From Candolleomyces eurysporus (lineage: Eukaryota; Basidiomycota; Agaricomycetes; Agaricales; Psathyrellaceae), in assembly GCA_027579435.1 (NCBI GenBank), contig JANBPK010000808.1:62001-126000 (forward strand): a DNA stretch of 64,000 nucleotides. The letters run 5' to 3'. The first letter of the stretch is position 1, and each line of letters starts with the position of its first letter. Of this stretch, positions 43,029 through 54,683 are shown piece by piece. Below the pieces are notes generated by a model, which was not told the origin of the DNA, searched no databases, and worked only from the letters and a program-made list of their open reading frames with translations. The translations under genes were made by a program, and so were the position numbers.

Positions 43029-44933
43029 AGGATTGACTAGAGCTGTCCGATCTGCCCGATTCCCCTGACTGTCGAATGCTCTTGCCTTGATTTAATTTGC
43101 GTCTCGGAATTGATGCGTTGCCTGGTCTGGCACAGCTGAGCCAAGCTCAAGGATCGCTGAGTTGGGTCTCGGCGATCTCAGCTCCACCCAGCCCCTAAGT
43201 ACTTCCACCACACCTAAAAGATTCCGTTAGCTTCTCTGCGTTTAGCTCTGCTACTCAAATACCACTTCTTCGTTTCGCCGCCCTGCTGCATTGGAGCATT
43301 GGAGTGAGTGGATACCTACCTCGATTACCATCGACACGACTCGGGTTTGATTTTGCCAAATGCACAAAGATTTCAATAAACACCCCTACCAGAATTTCAG
43401 TGGGGCCATGATCAACTTGAGCGAACAACGGGACTACCGGTGTTGAAGTTGTTTCATCCTCTATGGATTTATGTTATATTGCTCGTTCTTTTCGGACAGT
43501 TCGAGAATTTCGTACCCATTAACCTGCTTTGAGTGGGAAGACCCTTGAGCGTGTTCCACTAGTTGCATCCAAATCATTCGCGAGGTGTACAAATCCCGAA
43601 TGTCAAGACTTCCCGGAAACTGGATATGTTTCAATTGATACATTCGCGATGCTTCCTGAACTTGCTCGGATCTGGTCAGAACGTTGTAGCCTGCATGTGG
43701 CAAAGAGCTTCGTTGCCAAAAACCCACCTCCATGCCGATTGTTTGCAACTCGTGCTCTGGGTTCTCAAAGCTTCGATCAGATCAAGGCATCCTTCTCTGG
43801 AACCTTTGCTCTTCTCTCGCGAGCGAGCGATAGGACTTTCGTCTTCCGTCTTCTTGCACAGGAATACGAAAAACCTGCCGCGTGCCACTGAAGATGTGGC
43901 GCAGAACCATCCTGATAAAGGTAAGACTGAAATATTTCACCTGACCTTTCATTTCCACAAGCGGCGTTGCATTGCGGCAGTATCATGACTTCGCCTATGC
44001 GATGTGCACGCTGCAGGCAGGAGATGCCCAGAGGGAATAGCCGTCGGGCCGGGCAGCGATACGATGCGGCCTCGAGCTGAACGGCCTCGAGTCGCGTAAA
44101 GACGAAGAAGCCAACGGGGCGAAGCGAAGCTGGGATCAGGGTCAACATGCCCTTTCAAGTTGTGCAAGGTAAGATGATCGCACTGGTGAATTCCGAAGTT
44201 GACGCCTTCCTTTTACCTTTGTTTCTAGTGACTAGTGACTGCGGATGAGGGATGATTGACATCAGTGCTGCGGACGGCCGACGAGCGTAGGAATTCGGGG
44301 CAGGACGATGAGAACAGTGGCGAGAATCGGCGAAAGACTGTCGACTCGAGGTTAGACCGCCCGGTGGCGGGCCATCAGAGCAGGCGCCTAGATAACGCAT
44401 TCCAAATTTTCCGAAGACGGAGGTGTAGATAAGAAAGGGCTTGGCATGTGCCACGCCAATACGGGCAGCCTGATTTGGCCATGGAGTGTGGGGTAACCGG
44501 GCGGGTGTAGTACAGATTAGATAAAGGGAGACTCAATTCTGTGCAAAGATATGCCCTGTGCTCTGAGCAGGGTGTTTGGCGAGGACTCGACTCACCTAGG
44601 GGGGCCGGTGGCGGCTGTTGGGCAGGTGTTAGAGTGGATATTCAAGTGATACGTTACCGAGATATGTATTGGGGAACGTTGATAGACGTGCCACCCAGAA
44701 CCAATCACGGGCCATGGTTGACCAATTTTGCGCCCCTTATCGGCCGAGTTACCGGACTATCGGTTCCGTCCGTAGAATGCAAACGTGAAAATTATATATC
44801 ACCTTGCTCTCCTTCACTCTTCCCTTTCGCCTCCCTTCCACCCTCCCATCGTCCAAGCTCCTCGTCGTCGTCGAGTCTTGGTATCCCCCCTACCTCTTGA
44901 TTCATTCGTTGCCCTTCATCGACTCTGCCTTGG
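43029..44933. promoter_or_regulatory. 1.9 kb upstream region of GLT1
   Basis: No convincing coding or RNA gene; the small frames on both strands look like chance. Towards GLT1 there are three GATA-factor type sites, AGATAAG 44427-44433, AGATAA 44519-44524 and, on the minus strand, CGATAAG at 44736-44742. A TATATAT lies at 44793-44799, 135 bp before the ATG. A CTCGAG pair occurs near 44072-44096. Confidence 0.5.
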
Positions 44934-47900
44934 ATGGCGAGCGCACCCCCGTCCTATCAGCTTTCCCCCGATAATCTACCTCTCGTATCCGAGTTCGCTA
45001 CTCCAGAAAATATCAATGGATTCAACGCCGTAGAGCGTGATGAGAGCTCCTGGGCCGGTGCCCTGCCCGCAAACCAAGGTCTCTACAATAACGAAAACGA
45101 GAAGGATTCCTGCGGTGTAGGTTTCATCTGTCAGATCAAGGGCGAGCCGAGCCACAAAATCGTCTCAGATGCCCGCCAACTGCTCTGCGCCATGACCCAC
45201 AGAGGGGCCACTGGAGCGGATAGTCGTGACGGCGATGGAGCAGGAGTAATGACCGCAATCCCCCACGGGTTCTTTAAGCGGGAGGCGGAGCGAGATCTCG
45301 GATGTCTTCTCCCAGAGCCAGGCCAATACGCCGTCGGAAACGTTTTCTTCAAGGCCAACGATGCGGTTCAGCTGCAGAACTACCAGTCTATCCTAACCAA
45401 GATCGCCGCCGACTTGGGACTCCGCGTTCTCGGCTGGCGTGAGGTTCCCACCGACGGAACCATTCTTGGCCCTGCCGCTCGAAGCAAGGAGCCAATCATC
45501 TTGCAGCCTTTTGTGGTGCTCCGCGCCCACTACGGTGATGGAACCGTCAGTCAGAATGGAACATTCGACTCGACTCAGTTTGAGCGTCAGCTCTATGTCT
45601 TGCGTAAACATGCAACCCACAAAATGTAAGCCCTGATCAACTGTGTCGACCAGTGCATATCTGATAACTCGATACAGCACCCTTGCAAAAGGGTTCTACA
45701 TCTGCTCCTTGTCGTCGAAGAACATCATTTACAAGGGCCAGCTTTCCCCCTCCCAAGTCTACAACTACTATCACGATCTGAACCACGTACTCTACCGGTC
45801 TCACTTCGCCCTTGTCCACTCTCGATTCTCGACCAATACCTTCCCAAGCTGGGATCGTGCTCAACCGCTTCGCTGGGCGGCTCACAATGGTTTGTCTATT
45901 TCGTCTCCGTGTCATCGCAATTTTTTTTNGCTGATCTGATCGCCAGGTGAAATTAACACCGTCCGTGGAAACAAGAATTGGATGAGGGCTCGGGAGGGTG
46001 TCTTGTCATCTCAACACTTCGGCGACCAACTCGACCTTCTGTACCCCATCATCGAAGCCGGCGGTTCCGATTCCGCTGCTTTTGACAATGTCCTCGAGCT
46101 TCTCGTCGTCAATGGCGCAGTCACCCTACCTGAAGCCGTGATGATGATGATCCCCGAAGCCTGGCAAGGCAACGAAAATATGGATCCCGCGAAGAAGGCC
46201 TTTTACAACTGGGCCGCTTGTGTTCAAGAGCCTTGGGATGGGCCCGCGCTTTTCACCTTCAGCGATGGCCGCTATTGCGGAGCCAACCTCGATCGTAACG
46301 GTCTTCGTCCATGCAGATTCATCGTCACCAGCGATGATATCATGGTCTGTGCCTCCGAGGTCGGTGCCATCTACGTTCCCCCCNGAAAAGGTCGTCCAGA
46401 AGGGTCGTCTCAAGCCTGGTCGTATGTTGCTCGTCGATACGGTTGAGGGCCGCGTCGTCGACGACAAGGAATTGAAGAAGAACACTGCTTCAAAACAGAA
46501 CTTTGCCTCCTGGGTTGAATCCCACCTCCTCCAAGTCCCCACCATCATCAAGCGCGTCAAACGCAACCATATCAACCTCGACCCTGTTCTCGACGATAGT
46601 ACTCTCAGCACCGATCCCAAGCTATTGGCTTACGGCTTCACTGCCGAACAGCTCAACCTCCTTCTCTTGCCCATGGTTTTGGACGGCAAGGAAGCGTTGG
46701 GCTCTATGGGTAACGATGCCCCACTCGCCGCCATGGCCTCCCAGCCTCGTCTGATTTACGATTACTTCCGCCAACTCTTCGCCCAGGTCACCAATCCTCC
46801 AATCGATCCTATCCGAGAAAGCATTGTCATGTCTCTGGAGGCGTATGTTGGTCCCGAAGGCAATCTCCTCGAAATGAAACCCGAGCAATGCCACCGTATC
46901 TTCCTCCCATCCCCTGTACTCTCGATCGAGGAGATGAATGCCATGAAGAACCTCAAATCGTCCTACGTTTCATGGCCCTCTCGCACCATCGATATCACCT
47001 TCCCCAAAGGCGAGGGACTTCCGGGATATCGCTTCGCTCTGGACAGAGTATTCAGCGAAGCCAGCCAAGCAATCGATGATGGCGTGAAGGTCATTATTCT
47101 CAGCGATCGCGCTACCGGACCTGACCGTGTCCCACTTTCTGCCCTCGTCGCTTGTGGTGGCGTCCACCACCACCTCACCGCTCAGAAGAAGCGTGCCAAG
47201 GTGGCCTTGATGGTCGAGACCGCTGAGGCTCGCGAAGTCCACCATCTTTGTGTGTTGGTCGGGTATGGCGCTGACGCAATCTGCCCTTGGTTGGTGATGG
47301 AAACTCTTCACAAGGTGGAGAGAGAAGGACTGTGAGTCAATGATGTATTTCTTTCTGTCTTTTCGTGCTAACCCTTTTTGCAGTGTTAAGAATGGCAAGA
47401 GTGTTAGCGAGTTGCTCGTCAACTACCGTTCCTCTGTCGACAACGGTATCCTCAAAGTCATGTCCAAGATGGGTATCTCTACGCTCGCGTCCTACAAGGG
47501 AGCCCAGATCTTCGAGATTCTCGGTTTACACCAGGAAGTTGTCGAAACTTGCTTCATTGGAACGGCTAGTCGAGTACAAGGAGCGACATTCGACCTCCTC
47601 GCCATGGACGCATTCGAACTTCACGAGCGCGGATGGCCCAGCCGGGAAACTATCCTCCCACCGGGCATGCCAGAATCTGGAGAGTATCACTGGCGAGACG
47701 GAGGCGAAGCCCACATCAACGACCCTGCCGGTATTGCCAGCCTTCAAGACGCTGTACGGGAGAAGAACCAAGTCGCATTTGATGCATACGCACGCAACGC
47801 CAACGAGCAGACTCAGCGCATTCACCTCCGTGGCTTGCTCGACTTCCGATACGAAAGCGCCACTGCCATTCCCATCGAACAGGTTGAGCCTTGGAACGAG

Positions 47901-50900
47901 ATCGTCCGTCGCTTCGTTACTGGTGCGATGTCCTACGGTTCCATCTCCATGGAGTCTCACTCCACCCTCGCTATCGCCATGAACCGTCTCGGAGGCAAGT
48001 CCAACACTGGTGAAGGAGGTGAAGACGCGGAACGTTCCTCAGTCCTCCCCAACGGCGATACCATGCGGTCCGCCATCAAGCAGGTCGCCTCTGGACGTTT
48101 CGGTGTTACTTCCAACTACCTTGCCGATGCAGATGAACTTCAAATCAAGATGGCACAGGGCGCCAAGCCTGGTGAAGGTGGTGAATTGCCTGGTCATAAG
48201 GTCTCTGGATCGATTGCTCGCACTCGTCACTCCACTGCTGGTGTCGGGCTTATCTCTCCCCCTCCCCACCACGACATTTACTCCATCGAGGATCTCAAGC
48301 AGCTCATCTACGACTTGAAGTGCTCCAACCCTCGCTCACGGGTGTCGGTGAAGCTCGTCTCCGAAGTTGGCGTTGGTATCGTCGCCAGTGGTGTCGCAAA
48401 GGCCAAGGCCGACCACATTCTCATCTCTGGTCATGATGGTGGTACCGGTGCTTCCAGGTGGACTGGTATCAAGTACGCCGGTCTCCCTTGGGAGCTAGGT
48501 CTGGCGGAAACTCACCAAACCCTCGTCCTCAACGATTTGCGTGGTCGTGTGACGGTTCAAACCGATGGTCAAATCCGAACTGGTCGTGATATTGCTGTTG
48601 CCTGTTTGCTTGGTGCTGAAGAGTGGGGCTTTGCAACTACCCCTCTTATTGCCATGGGATGCATCATGATGAGGAAGTGTCATCGTGAGTAGTCTTTTTT
48701 TTCGTTCTTCGTTCCAGTGATTCTGACGGGTTTGCAGTGAACACTTGCCCTGTCGGTATCGCCACCCAGGATCCTCAGTTGCGTGCCAAGTTCGCTGGTC
48801 AGCCCGAGCAAGTCATCAACTTCTTCTACTATATCGCTGAAGAGCTTCGTGGATACATGGCGAAGCTTGGTTTCCGTACGATCAACGAGATGGTTGGTCG
48901 CGCAGACATGCTGAAGGTCAACGAGAAGCTCCGAACTCCCAAGACTGCCCATCTCGACCTCTCCGCCATCCTCAAGCCAGCCTGGCAGATGCGCCCCGGC
49001 GCCGCCACTTACCGTGTTCGCCAGCAAGACCACAAACTTTACGTTCGTCTCGACAACAAGTTCATCGACGAGGCAGAGCCTGCGCTGACCAAGGGCCTCC
49101 CTGTCCACATCGAGTGCGAGGTTACGAATACCGACCGTGCTCTGGGAACCTCCCTTTCTCATCGTGTGTCGAAGTTGTATGGCGAAGAGGGTCTACCCAA
49201 GGACACCATTCACGTATACATGCGCGGCTCTGCAGGCCAATCCCTCGGCGCTTTCCTCGCTCCCGGTATCACTATCGAGTTGGAGGGCGATGCCAACGAC
49301 TATGTCGGTAAAGGTCTTTCAGGCGGTCGTCTCATCGTCTATCCTCCCAAGGAGTCTCAATTCAAGGCGGAGGAGAACATCATCATTGGGAACGTCTGCT
49401 TGTACGGTGCCACTTCTGGAGAGGCTTTCGTTCGAGGTATCGCTGCTGAGCGTTTCGCTGTCCGTAACTCGGGTGCCAACGCAGTTGTCGAAGGATGTGG
49501 AGACCACGGTTGCGAGTATATGACTGGTGGTAGGGTCGTCGTTCTTGGCATTACCGGCCGCAACTTCGCTGCTGGTATGAGTGGTGGTATTGCATACGTG
49601 CTCGACACCGCCCACACCTTTGCCAGCAAGGTCAACCAAGAGATGGTCGAGCTGGGCAAGGTCACCGATCCTCGCGAGATCGCCGCGCTTCGTAGTCTCA
49701 TTGAAGACCATCGTCACTACACCAAATCCGAGGTCGCCGATCGCGTTCTTCATGACTTCCATCACCTCCTCCCCCTCTTCGTCCGTGTCATGCCTCTCGA
49801 CTACAAGCGCGTCCTCGAGGAACAAGCCATTCGGGAGAAAGAAGAGAAGCTTCGCCTCAGCGTCGTTGATCTTATTCCTTCCCGCACTGCCAGCCAGGTC
49901 GACCTCGCGTCGGAGGATATGCAGGACGTACTGCTCAAGAAGAGCCCTACAATCAAGAAGCACGAACCTGCTCTGAACGACATGGAGGATTCTCTCGTCG
50001 ACGACGCTACCACCAAACAGCGCCTCAACAAGCTCGACAAGACTAAGGGCTTCATGAAGTACAAGCGTCTCGGGGAAGCCTACCGACCACCTCTCAAGCG
50101 TGTCAAGGATTGGAGGGAAATTTCTGCTCGGCTTAACGAGAGTGAGCTCAAGCATCAATCTGCCCGCTGCATGGATTGCGGTGTTCCGTTCTGTCAGTCC
50201 GACACTGGATGCCCCATCTCCAACATCATTCCCAAATGGAACGACCTCGTCTTCAAGGGACAGTGGCAAGATGCTCTTAACCGACTCCTCATGACCAATA
50301 ACTTCCCCGAGTTCACTGGACGTGTCTGCCCCGCTCCTTGCGAAGGCGCTTGCGTTCTGGGAATCAACGAACAGCCCGTTGGAATCAAGAGCATCGAATG
50401 CGCAATCATCGACAAGGTGTGTATAGTCTCTCATTTGTTGCCGATTATATGTTGACGACGCTTTACAGGGTTTCGAGATGGGATGGATGGCGCCCAAGCA
50501 ACCTACTTTCCGAACTGGCAATCGAGTTGCCGTAATTGGCTCCGGACCTGCTGGCCTTGCTTGCGCCGATCAGTTGAACAAGGCAGGACACTTCGTCACA
50601 GTCTACGATCGCAATGACCGCATGGGTGGCCTGCTCATGTATGGCATTCCCAAGTAAGTCTTTTTTTTCTCGGCCCTTTTAAGTAAATGGCTGACGATCT
50701 TGTGTAGCATGAAGCTCGACAAAGATATCGTCCAACGTCGTATTGATCTGATGACTGAGGAGGGTATCGTGAGTATCTTCCTTTCTTTTTCAGGCTCCAT
50801 GTTACTTAACGTAGACGTATAGACCTTCGTTCCTAACACATCCGTCGGAACCGATGTCACCGTTAGCCAACTCCGTGCTGAGAATGACGCAGTCGTCCTT

Positions 50901-51943
50901 GCGACTGGTGCAACATGGCCCCGAGACCTCAAGATTCCCAACCGTAACGTCGATGGGATCCACTTTGCCATGGAATACCTTCAGGTACGCGATTGCACTC
51001 GCACTCGCCGCTACTTGTCTGACTGATGAATGTATAGCTCAACACCAAATCTCTTCTTGACTCTGAGCTTAAGGACGGTGCATACATCAGTGCAAAGGGC
51101 AAGGATGTCATCGTCATTGGTGGAGGTGACACTGGTAACGACTGTATCGGAACTGCTATGCGTCATGGTGCCAAGTCCGTTGTCAACTTTGAGCTGCTCC
51201 CCAAGCCTCCTGCTGGTCGTGGCCGTGACAACCCATGGCCTCAGTGGCCAAGGATTTTCCGTACTGATTACGGCCACACTGAAGTCGCTGCTCACTTCGG
51301 ACAAGGTGAGCAATACCCAGTTTTGTCTTGTTTCGTTGGCGCTGACGGGAGGGTTCTATAGATCCCCGAGAATACTGCATTTCTACGAAGGAGTTTGTTC
51401 TCGACGACCAAGGCAAACTCAAGGGTCTCAACACGGTCCGAGTCGAATGGACCAAGGACAGCGGAGGACGATGGAAGATGGAGGAAATTGGTGGCTCCGA
51501 GAAGTTCTTCCCTGCTCAGCTCGTGTTCCTTGCCCTTGGATTCCTGGGTCCTGAGAACGATGCCTTAAAGGAGCTCGGTATCAAGCAAGATGCTCGATCT
51601 AACATTCAAACCCCTCACAAGAAGTACTCTACCAGCGTCGAGGGAGTATTCGCTGCTGGCGATTGCCGTCGTGGCCAGTCCTTGATCGTCTGGGGAATCA
51701 AGTATGTATCTTTACTCTTTTCTTTTTACCTCGATGCTTATGTCCTTCCAGCGAGGGTCGTGGTGCTGCCGCCGAAATCGACACTTGGCTCAGCGGAACT
51801 ACCTCACGTTTGCCGGTTGCTGGTGGTATCAAGGCCCGCGTAAGTTTAACCTCCTATCGCTCTTATTCGAGACGGTATGCTAATTTGGATTGCAGTCCTT
51901 CGTCCCACCCTCGAGCAAGCTTGCCGACGGCGTCAAGGCTTGA
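44934..51943 (+). CDS. GLT1: Glutamate synthase (NADH-type, single chain)
   Basis: A single polypeptide of about 2,100 residues that converts glutamine and 2-oxoglutarate to two glutamates. A 59-residue propeptide precedes the catalytic Cys60 of the glutaminase domain ([15 protein letters not shown]). Then come [19 protein letters not shown], the central and FMN-binding synthase domain ([19 protein letters not shown]), and the 3Fe-4S Cys cluster [15 protein letters not shown], split by an intron. The alpha-subunit C-terminal domain with G-x-x-x-G repeats follows. The beta part has Cys motifs [19 protein letters not shown] and CPAPCEGAC, an FAD fold ([16 protein letters not shown]), and an NAD(P) fold ([16 protein letters not shown]). 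The N at 46384 must be dropped to keep the frame; the N at 45929 is intronic. Confidence 0.95.
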
Positions 51944-52097
51944 AGCACTCACTCTCCATCATGTTTTCTCTACGATACCATTGACACTCTCACATCACGA
52001 TTTTCGCACATGTACTCTTATCTCACTCATTATGCTGCAATAAAATTATTCTCTCTTGCTATGTAGAAATACTCAAACATATAAAGTGTGTTCTACA

Positions 52098-53735
52098 TTA
52101 GAACGGTAAAAATCTAGAAAACTTGCCATGCTCCTGGACATCCCTGCTCTTTCCTCTGATTGCCCAGATACCCCAGTTGGTTTTGACCATAACACGGGGG
52201 TCGAAATCTGCAATCTCCCATTTTTCGCTTCCAAACGTATTAGGACCGGGAGTGATGACCCACTCAAACTCTCCAGCGACATCGGGTGCGGCCGACAGGG
52301 AGCGAACGTCACGTTCAACGTCGGTCGGGGAGAAGCCTGTAACGAAGATGGAGCACTTGCTCGCCAACAGCATAGGGAGCACAGGTCCCCAATCAGTTGG
52401 TGAGGCGATTTGGAGGAGAGGTTCGCCGGTTTCTGGGTTGAAAGAGTCGGGGGAGGGGAAACCAAAGCCGGGTGAGAAGAAGAAGAATAGATCTGAGTAG
52501 GGGTCGAGAGTGTGCTGGAACTGAGCGTGAACGTCAGCGTAATTAGCTTGCATGCCCGTAATAGTAAGGAAGGGTGTGTATGGGACGGTGTAAGAGGGAA
52601 CGCCATAGCGTTGTAGTGAAGAACGCGTCCGCTTCATGCTGGGGATGGGAGCAGGGGTGGGAGGTTGGTAAATATTAGGGAGATAGGCAGATTTTTGGCC
52701 GTCCTGGCCTTGCTCCTCTTCCTTCGCAGATGACGGCTCCTCTTGGGAAGGGGGCGCGGCGGAGGGTTCGGCGGTTGCTGTTGTCGTCGATGACGAGTGT
52801 TTAGGTTTGGGGAGAGAGACTTGCGGACCGATGAAGAAGAGGTGGAAATGAGTGGAAGGGAAAAGCATGGTGAGTTGTTCCCAAACGTGCGGGGGCAGCG
52901 ACGACTCTGCACGGGCACCCAGGATGAATATACGAACTTGGGGCTTGCCGACAGTTGCCTCAGCTGTTTCGGGGGCGCCTGTTGGCACATGCAAGGTGCT
53001 TCTAAGAGCTGCCAGAGATCTACTTCCCTCCGGAGTAAGCCGTTGGTTGTTGAGCGTGAGGCCGCTGTACTGGTGCAAGGCACCACCAATGGTAACGGGG
53101 TATGTCAAGAGCTTGCTTGCATGCCTTCTCGACCGTTCCGTGTCCATCGACGGAAAGCCGCGGGTGTACCAGAAGACATCCCAATTTGCAAAGGAGATAG
53201 TCTCCTCAAAGCCCTGAGGACCTGAGCCAAAAGTTAATGCGTGAAGGTTGCAAACGGTGAATAGAACACACCCGGCAATTCAAACTCTCTCATTCTTCGT
53301 CCACTGCGCAAGTCATGTTCGTCTTCATTAGCTTCTCGCAGTCTTGTGCAGTATTTGTGGTGCTCTTCATCCTCCTTCCAGTGCTCCTCTGAGCAATGGG
53401 TTGGCCAACCGCAGTCCGGGCACTCAAACTTGACTGCCTTCGGAGAGTGGTCGTGGCCACAAGCTGACGATGCTGAGTAACAGACTGGACATGGTGCAAG
53501 CTTCTTTATGGCTTCTCCTCGCGCTTGAATGGCCGGGAACGGGGACTTTGAGAAGGGGTGGAAGAGGTTGTCCTCGGTGAGTAACGGCGCCTGCGCCTTG
53601 GGTTTTGAGGCGTCGGGGTCGGGCTTGCGGCGCAGAAAGCTGAATATTGGCCTTATTGGGGCGTAGGTGCGGGGGAGCTGGCGGTGAAAGGGGGNCTCTG
53701 GGCAGCGCACGGGGGCGCAGCAAGGGACGGAGCAT
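52098..53735 (-). CDS. MSS51: Mss51-like mitochondrial translation/assembly protein
   Basis: With the N at 53695 removed, the ATG at 53735 opens an Arg-rich, acid-free presequence (MLRPLLRPRALPRAPFHRQL). A MYND-like zinc-binding region follows: CPVCYSASSACGHDHS, FECPDCGWPTHCSEEHW and HHKYCTRLREANEDEH. After an intron comes GPQGFEETISFANWDVFWYT and the Mss51 C-terminal domain (IFILGARAESSLPPHVWEQL, FHLFFIGPQVSLPK), ending GKFSRFLPF. In yeast Mss51 activates COX1 translation and takes part in cytochrome oxidase assembly. A Ser/Ala/Glu-rich insert lies near 52700-52800. Keeping the N would instead suggest a false start at 53773. Confidence 0.9.
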
Positions 53736-53871
53736 TTCGCCAGCCGGGCTCTGGCGGATGGCGGACTCGTCAATCGAAATTTCCAGCGTGTTGTTTACGT
53801 CTGTTGTCCACCGGCCCCATCAATCCTATCAGCGTCTTTTTGACCCTTAATTAATTAATTGCTGCAACACC
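53736..53871. promoter_or_regulatory. Bidirectional promoter MSS51/HIS3
   Basis: 136 bp separate the two start codons. On the HIS3 side there is a perfect AT-rich run, ttaattaattaatt, at 53847-53860. No TATA or clear TGACTC site was seen. Confidence 0.55.
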
Positions 53872-54571
53872 ATGTCCAGGCAGGCCTCAGTGTCCAGAAA
53901 GACCAACGAGACAGAGATCGAGGTCTTCATCGACCTCGACTGTCAGCCGGGCTCGAATGTAGCCCAGGTCATCGATGTTTCCACCGGCATCGGCTTCCTC
54001 GACCACATGTACACCGCTCTCGCAAAACATGGCGGAATGTCCCTCAAGATGAAGTGCAAGGGCGACCTCTGGATCGATGACCACCACACTGCAGATATGT
54101 CCTTTGTTTTTTGAAATCCCCCTTATCTTATCCTCCATGCACAGGACAGCGCCATTGCACTCGGAACTGCCTTCAAAAATGCCCTCGGCGAAGTTCGCGG
54201 AATCAGACGCTATGGATCCGCCTACGCCCCTCTCGACGAAGCATTGTCCCGTGCCGTCATCGACATTTGCTCAAGACCATACTGTGTTACGGAGCTCGGC
54301 CTCAAACGAGAGAAGATAGGCGAACTCTCGACAGAAATGATACCCCACATCTTCTACTCCTTTGCCATTGCCTCGGGAGCCACACTACATGTCGACGTCT
54401 TGCGTGGAGAAAACGATCACCATCGGTATGTTGTCGCTCTGTACCGCCCGCCTCTCCATGCTCACCCAATTTAGCGCCGAGTCCGCATTCAAAGCCGTCG
54501 CCCTCGCAATTCGTCAAGCCATCGAGCGCACAGGAGGAACCGACGTACCAAGCACAAAGGGCGTCCTCTAA
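53872..54571 (+). CDS. HIS3: Imidazoleglycerol-phosphate dehydratase
   Basis: Exons 53872..54094, 54143..54425 and 54475..54571 give 200 residues, the usual length for the fungal enzyme, which carries out the sixth step of histidine synthesis. Metal-binding motifs are visible: [43 protein letters not shown], and the second pair [15 protein letters not shown] and GENDHHRAESAFKA. The protein ends [10 protein letters not shown]. The first intron keeps the frame and the conserved Glu of HHTAED only if its borders are AT and AC (54095..54142). The second intron is ordinary GT-AG. Confidence 0.93.
54095..54142 (+). other. HIS3: Putative AT-AC intron in HIS3
   Basis: Exon 1 ends gcag, the intron runs atatgtcc...ccatgcac (48 nt), and exon 2 begins aggacagc, giving HHTAEDSAI. 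The donor looks like the U2-type GTATGT with its first G changed to A, and the last G is changed to C. A CTTAT branch-like site lies about 12 nt before the end. No GT-AG pair nearby restores the frame. Confidence 0.65.
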
Positions 54572-54683
54572 CTCCACAGAACATAGAAATAGAAAGGAAT
54601 AGAAATTTGTACAAAATGCTCGCTATGAAATGTTCACTATGTTGATAAATTACCGACGAAAACGTCCCGGTAAATCATATAAC

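Noticed and set aside
43029..44500. Small genes on either strand between LST8 and GLT1
   Set aside because: The frames are short, without coherent splicing or recognisable motifs, and their codon use is unlike the flanking genes.
49319..50521. A 400-codon minus-strand frame inside GLT1
   Set aside because: It is an antisense shadow of strongly biased GLT1 codons, with no family resemblance and no introns of its own.
53736..53773. MSS51 start at 53773 (MTSPPSARARLAK)
   Set aside because: It is in frame only if the N at 53695 is kept. Removing it, as in the other three coding cases, points to the ATG at 53735 with a typical presequence.
54095..54142. U12-type intron in HIS3
   Set aside because: The donor ATATGTCCTTT resembles ATATCCTTT but has two extra bases, no TCCTTAAC branch site is present, and the minor spliceosome is not expected in this group. 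A U2-type AT-AC intron fits better.
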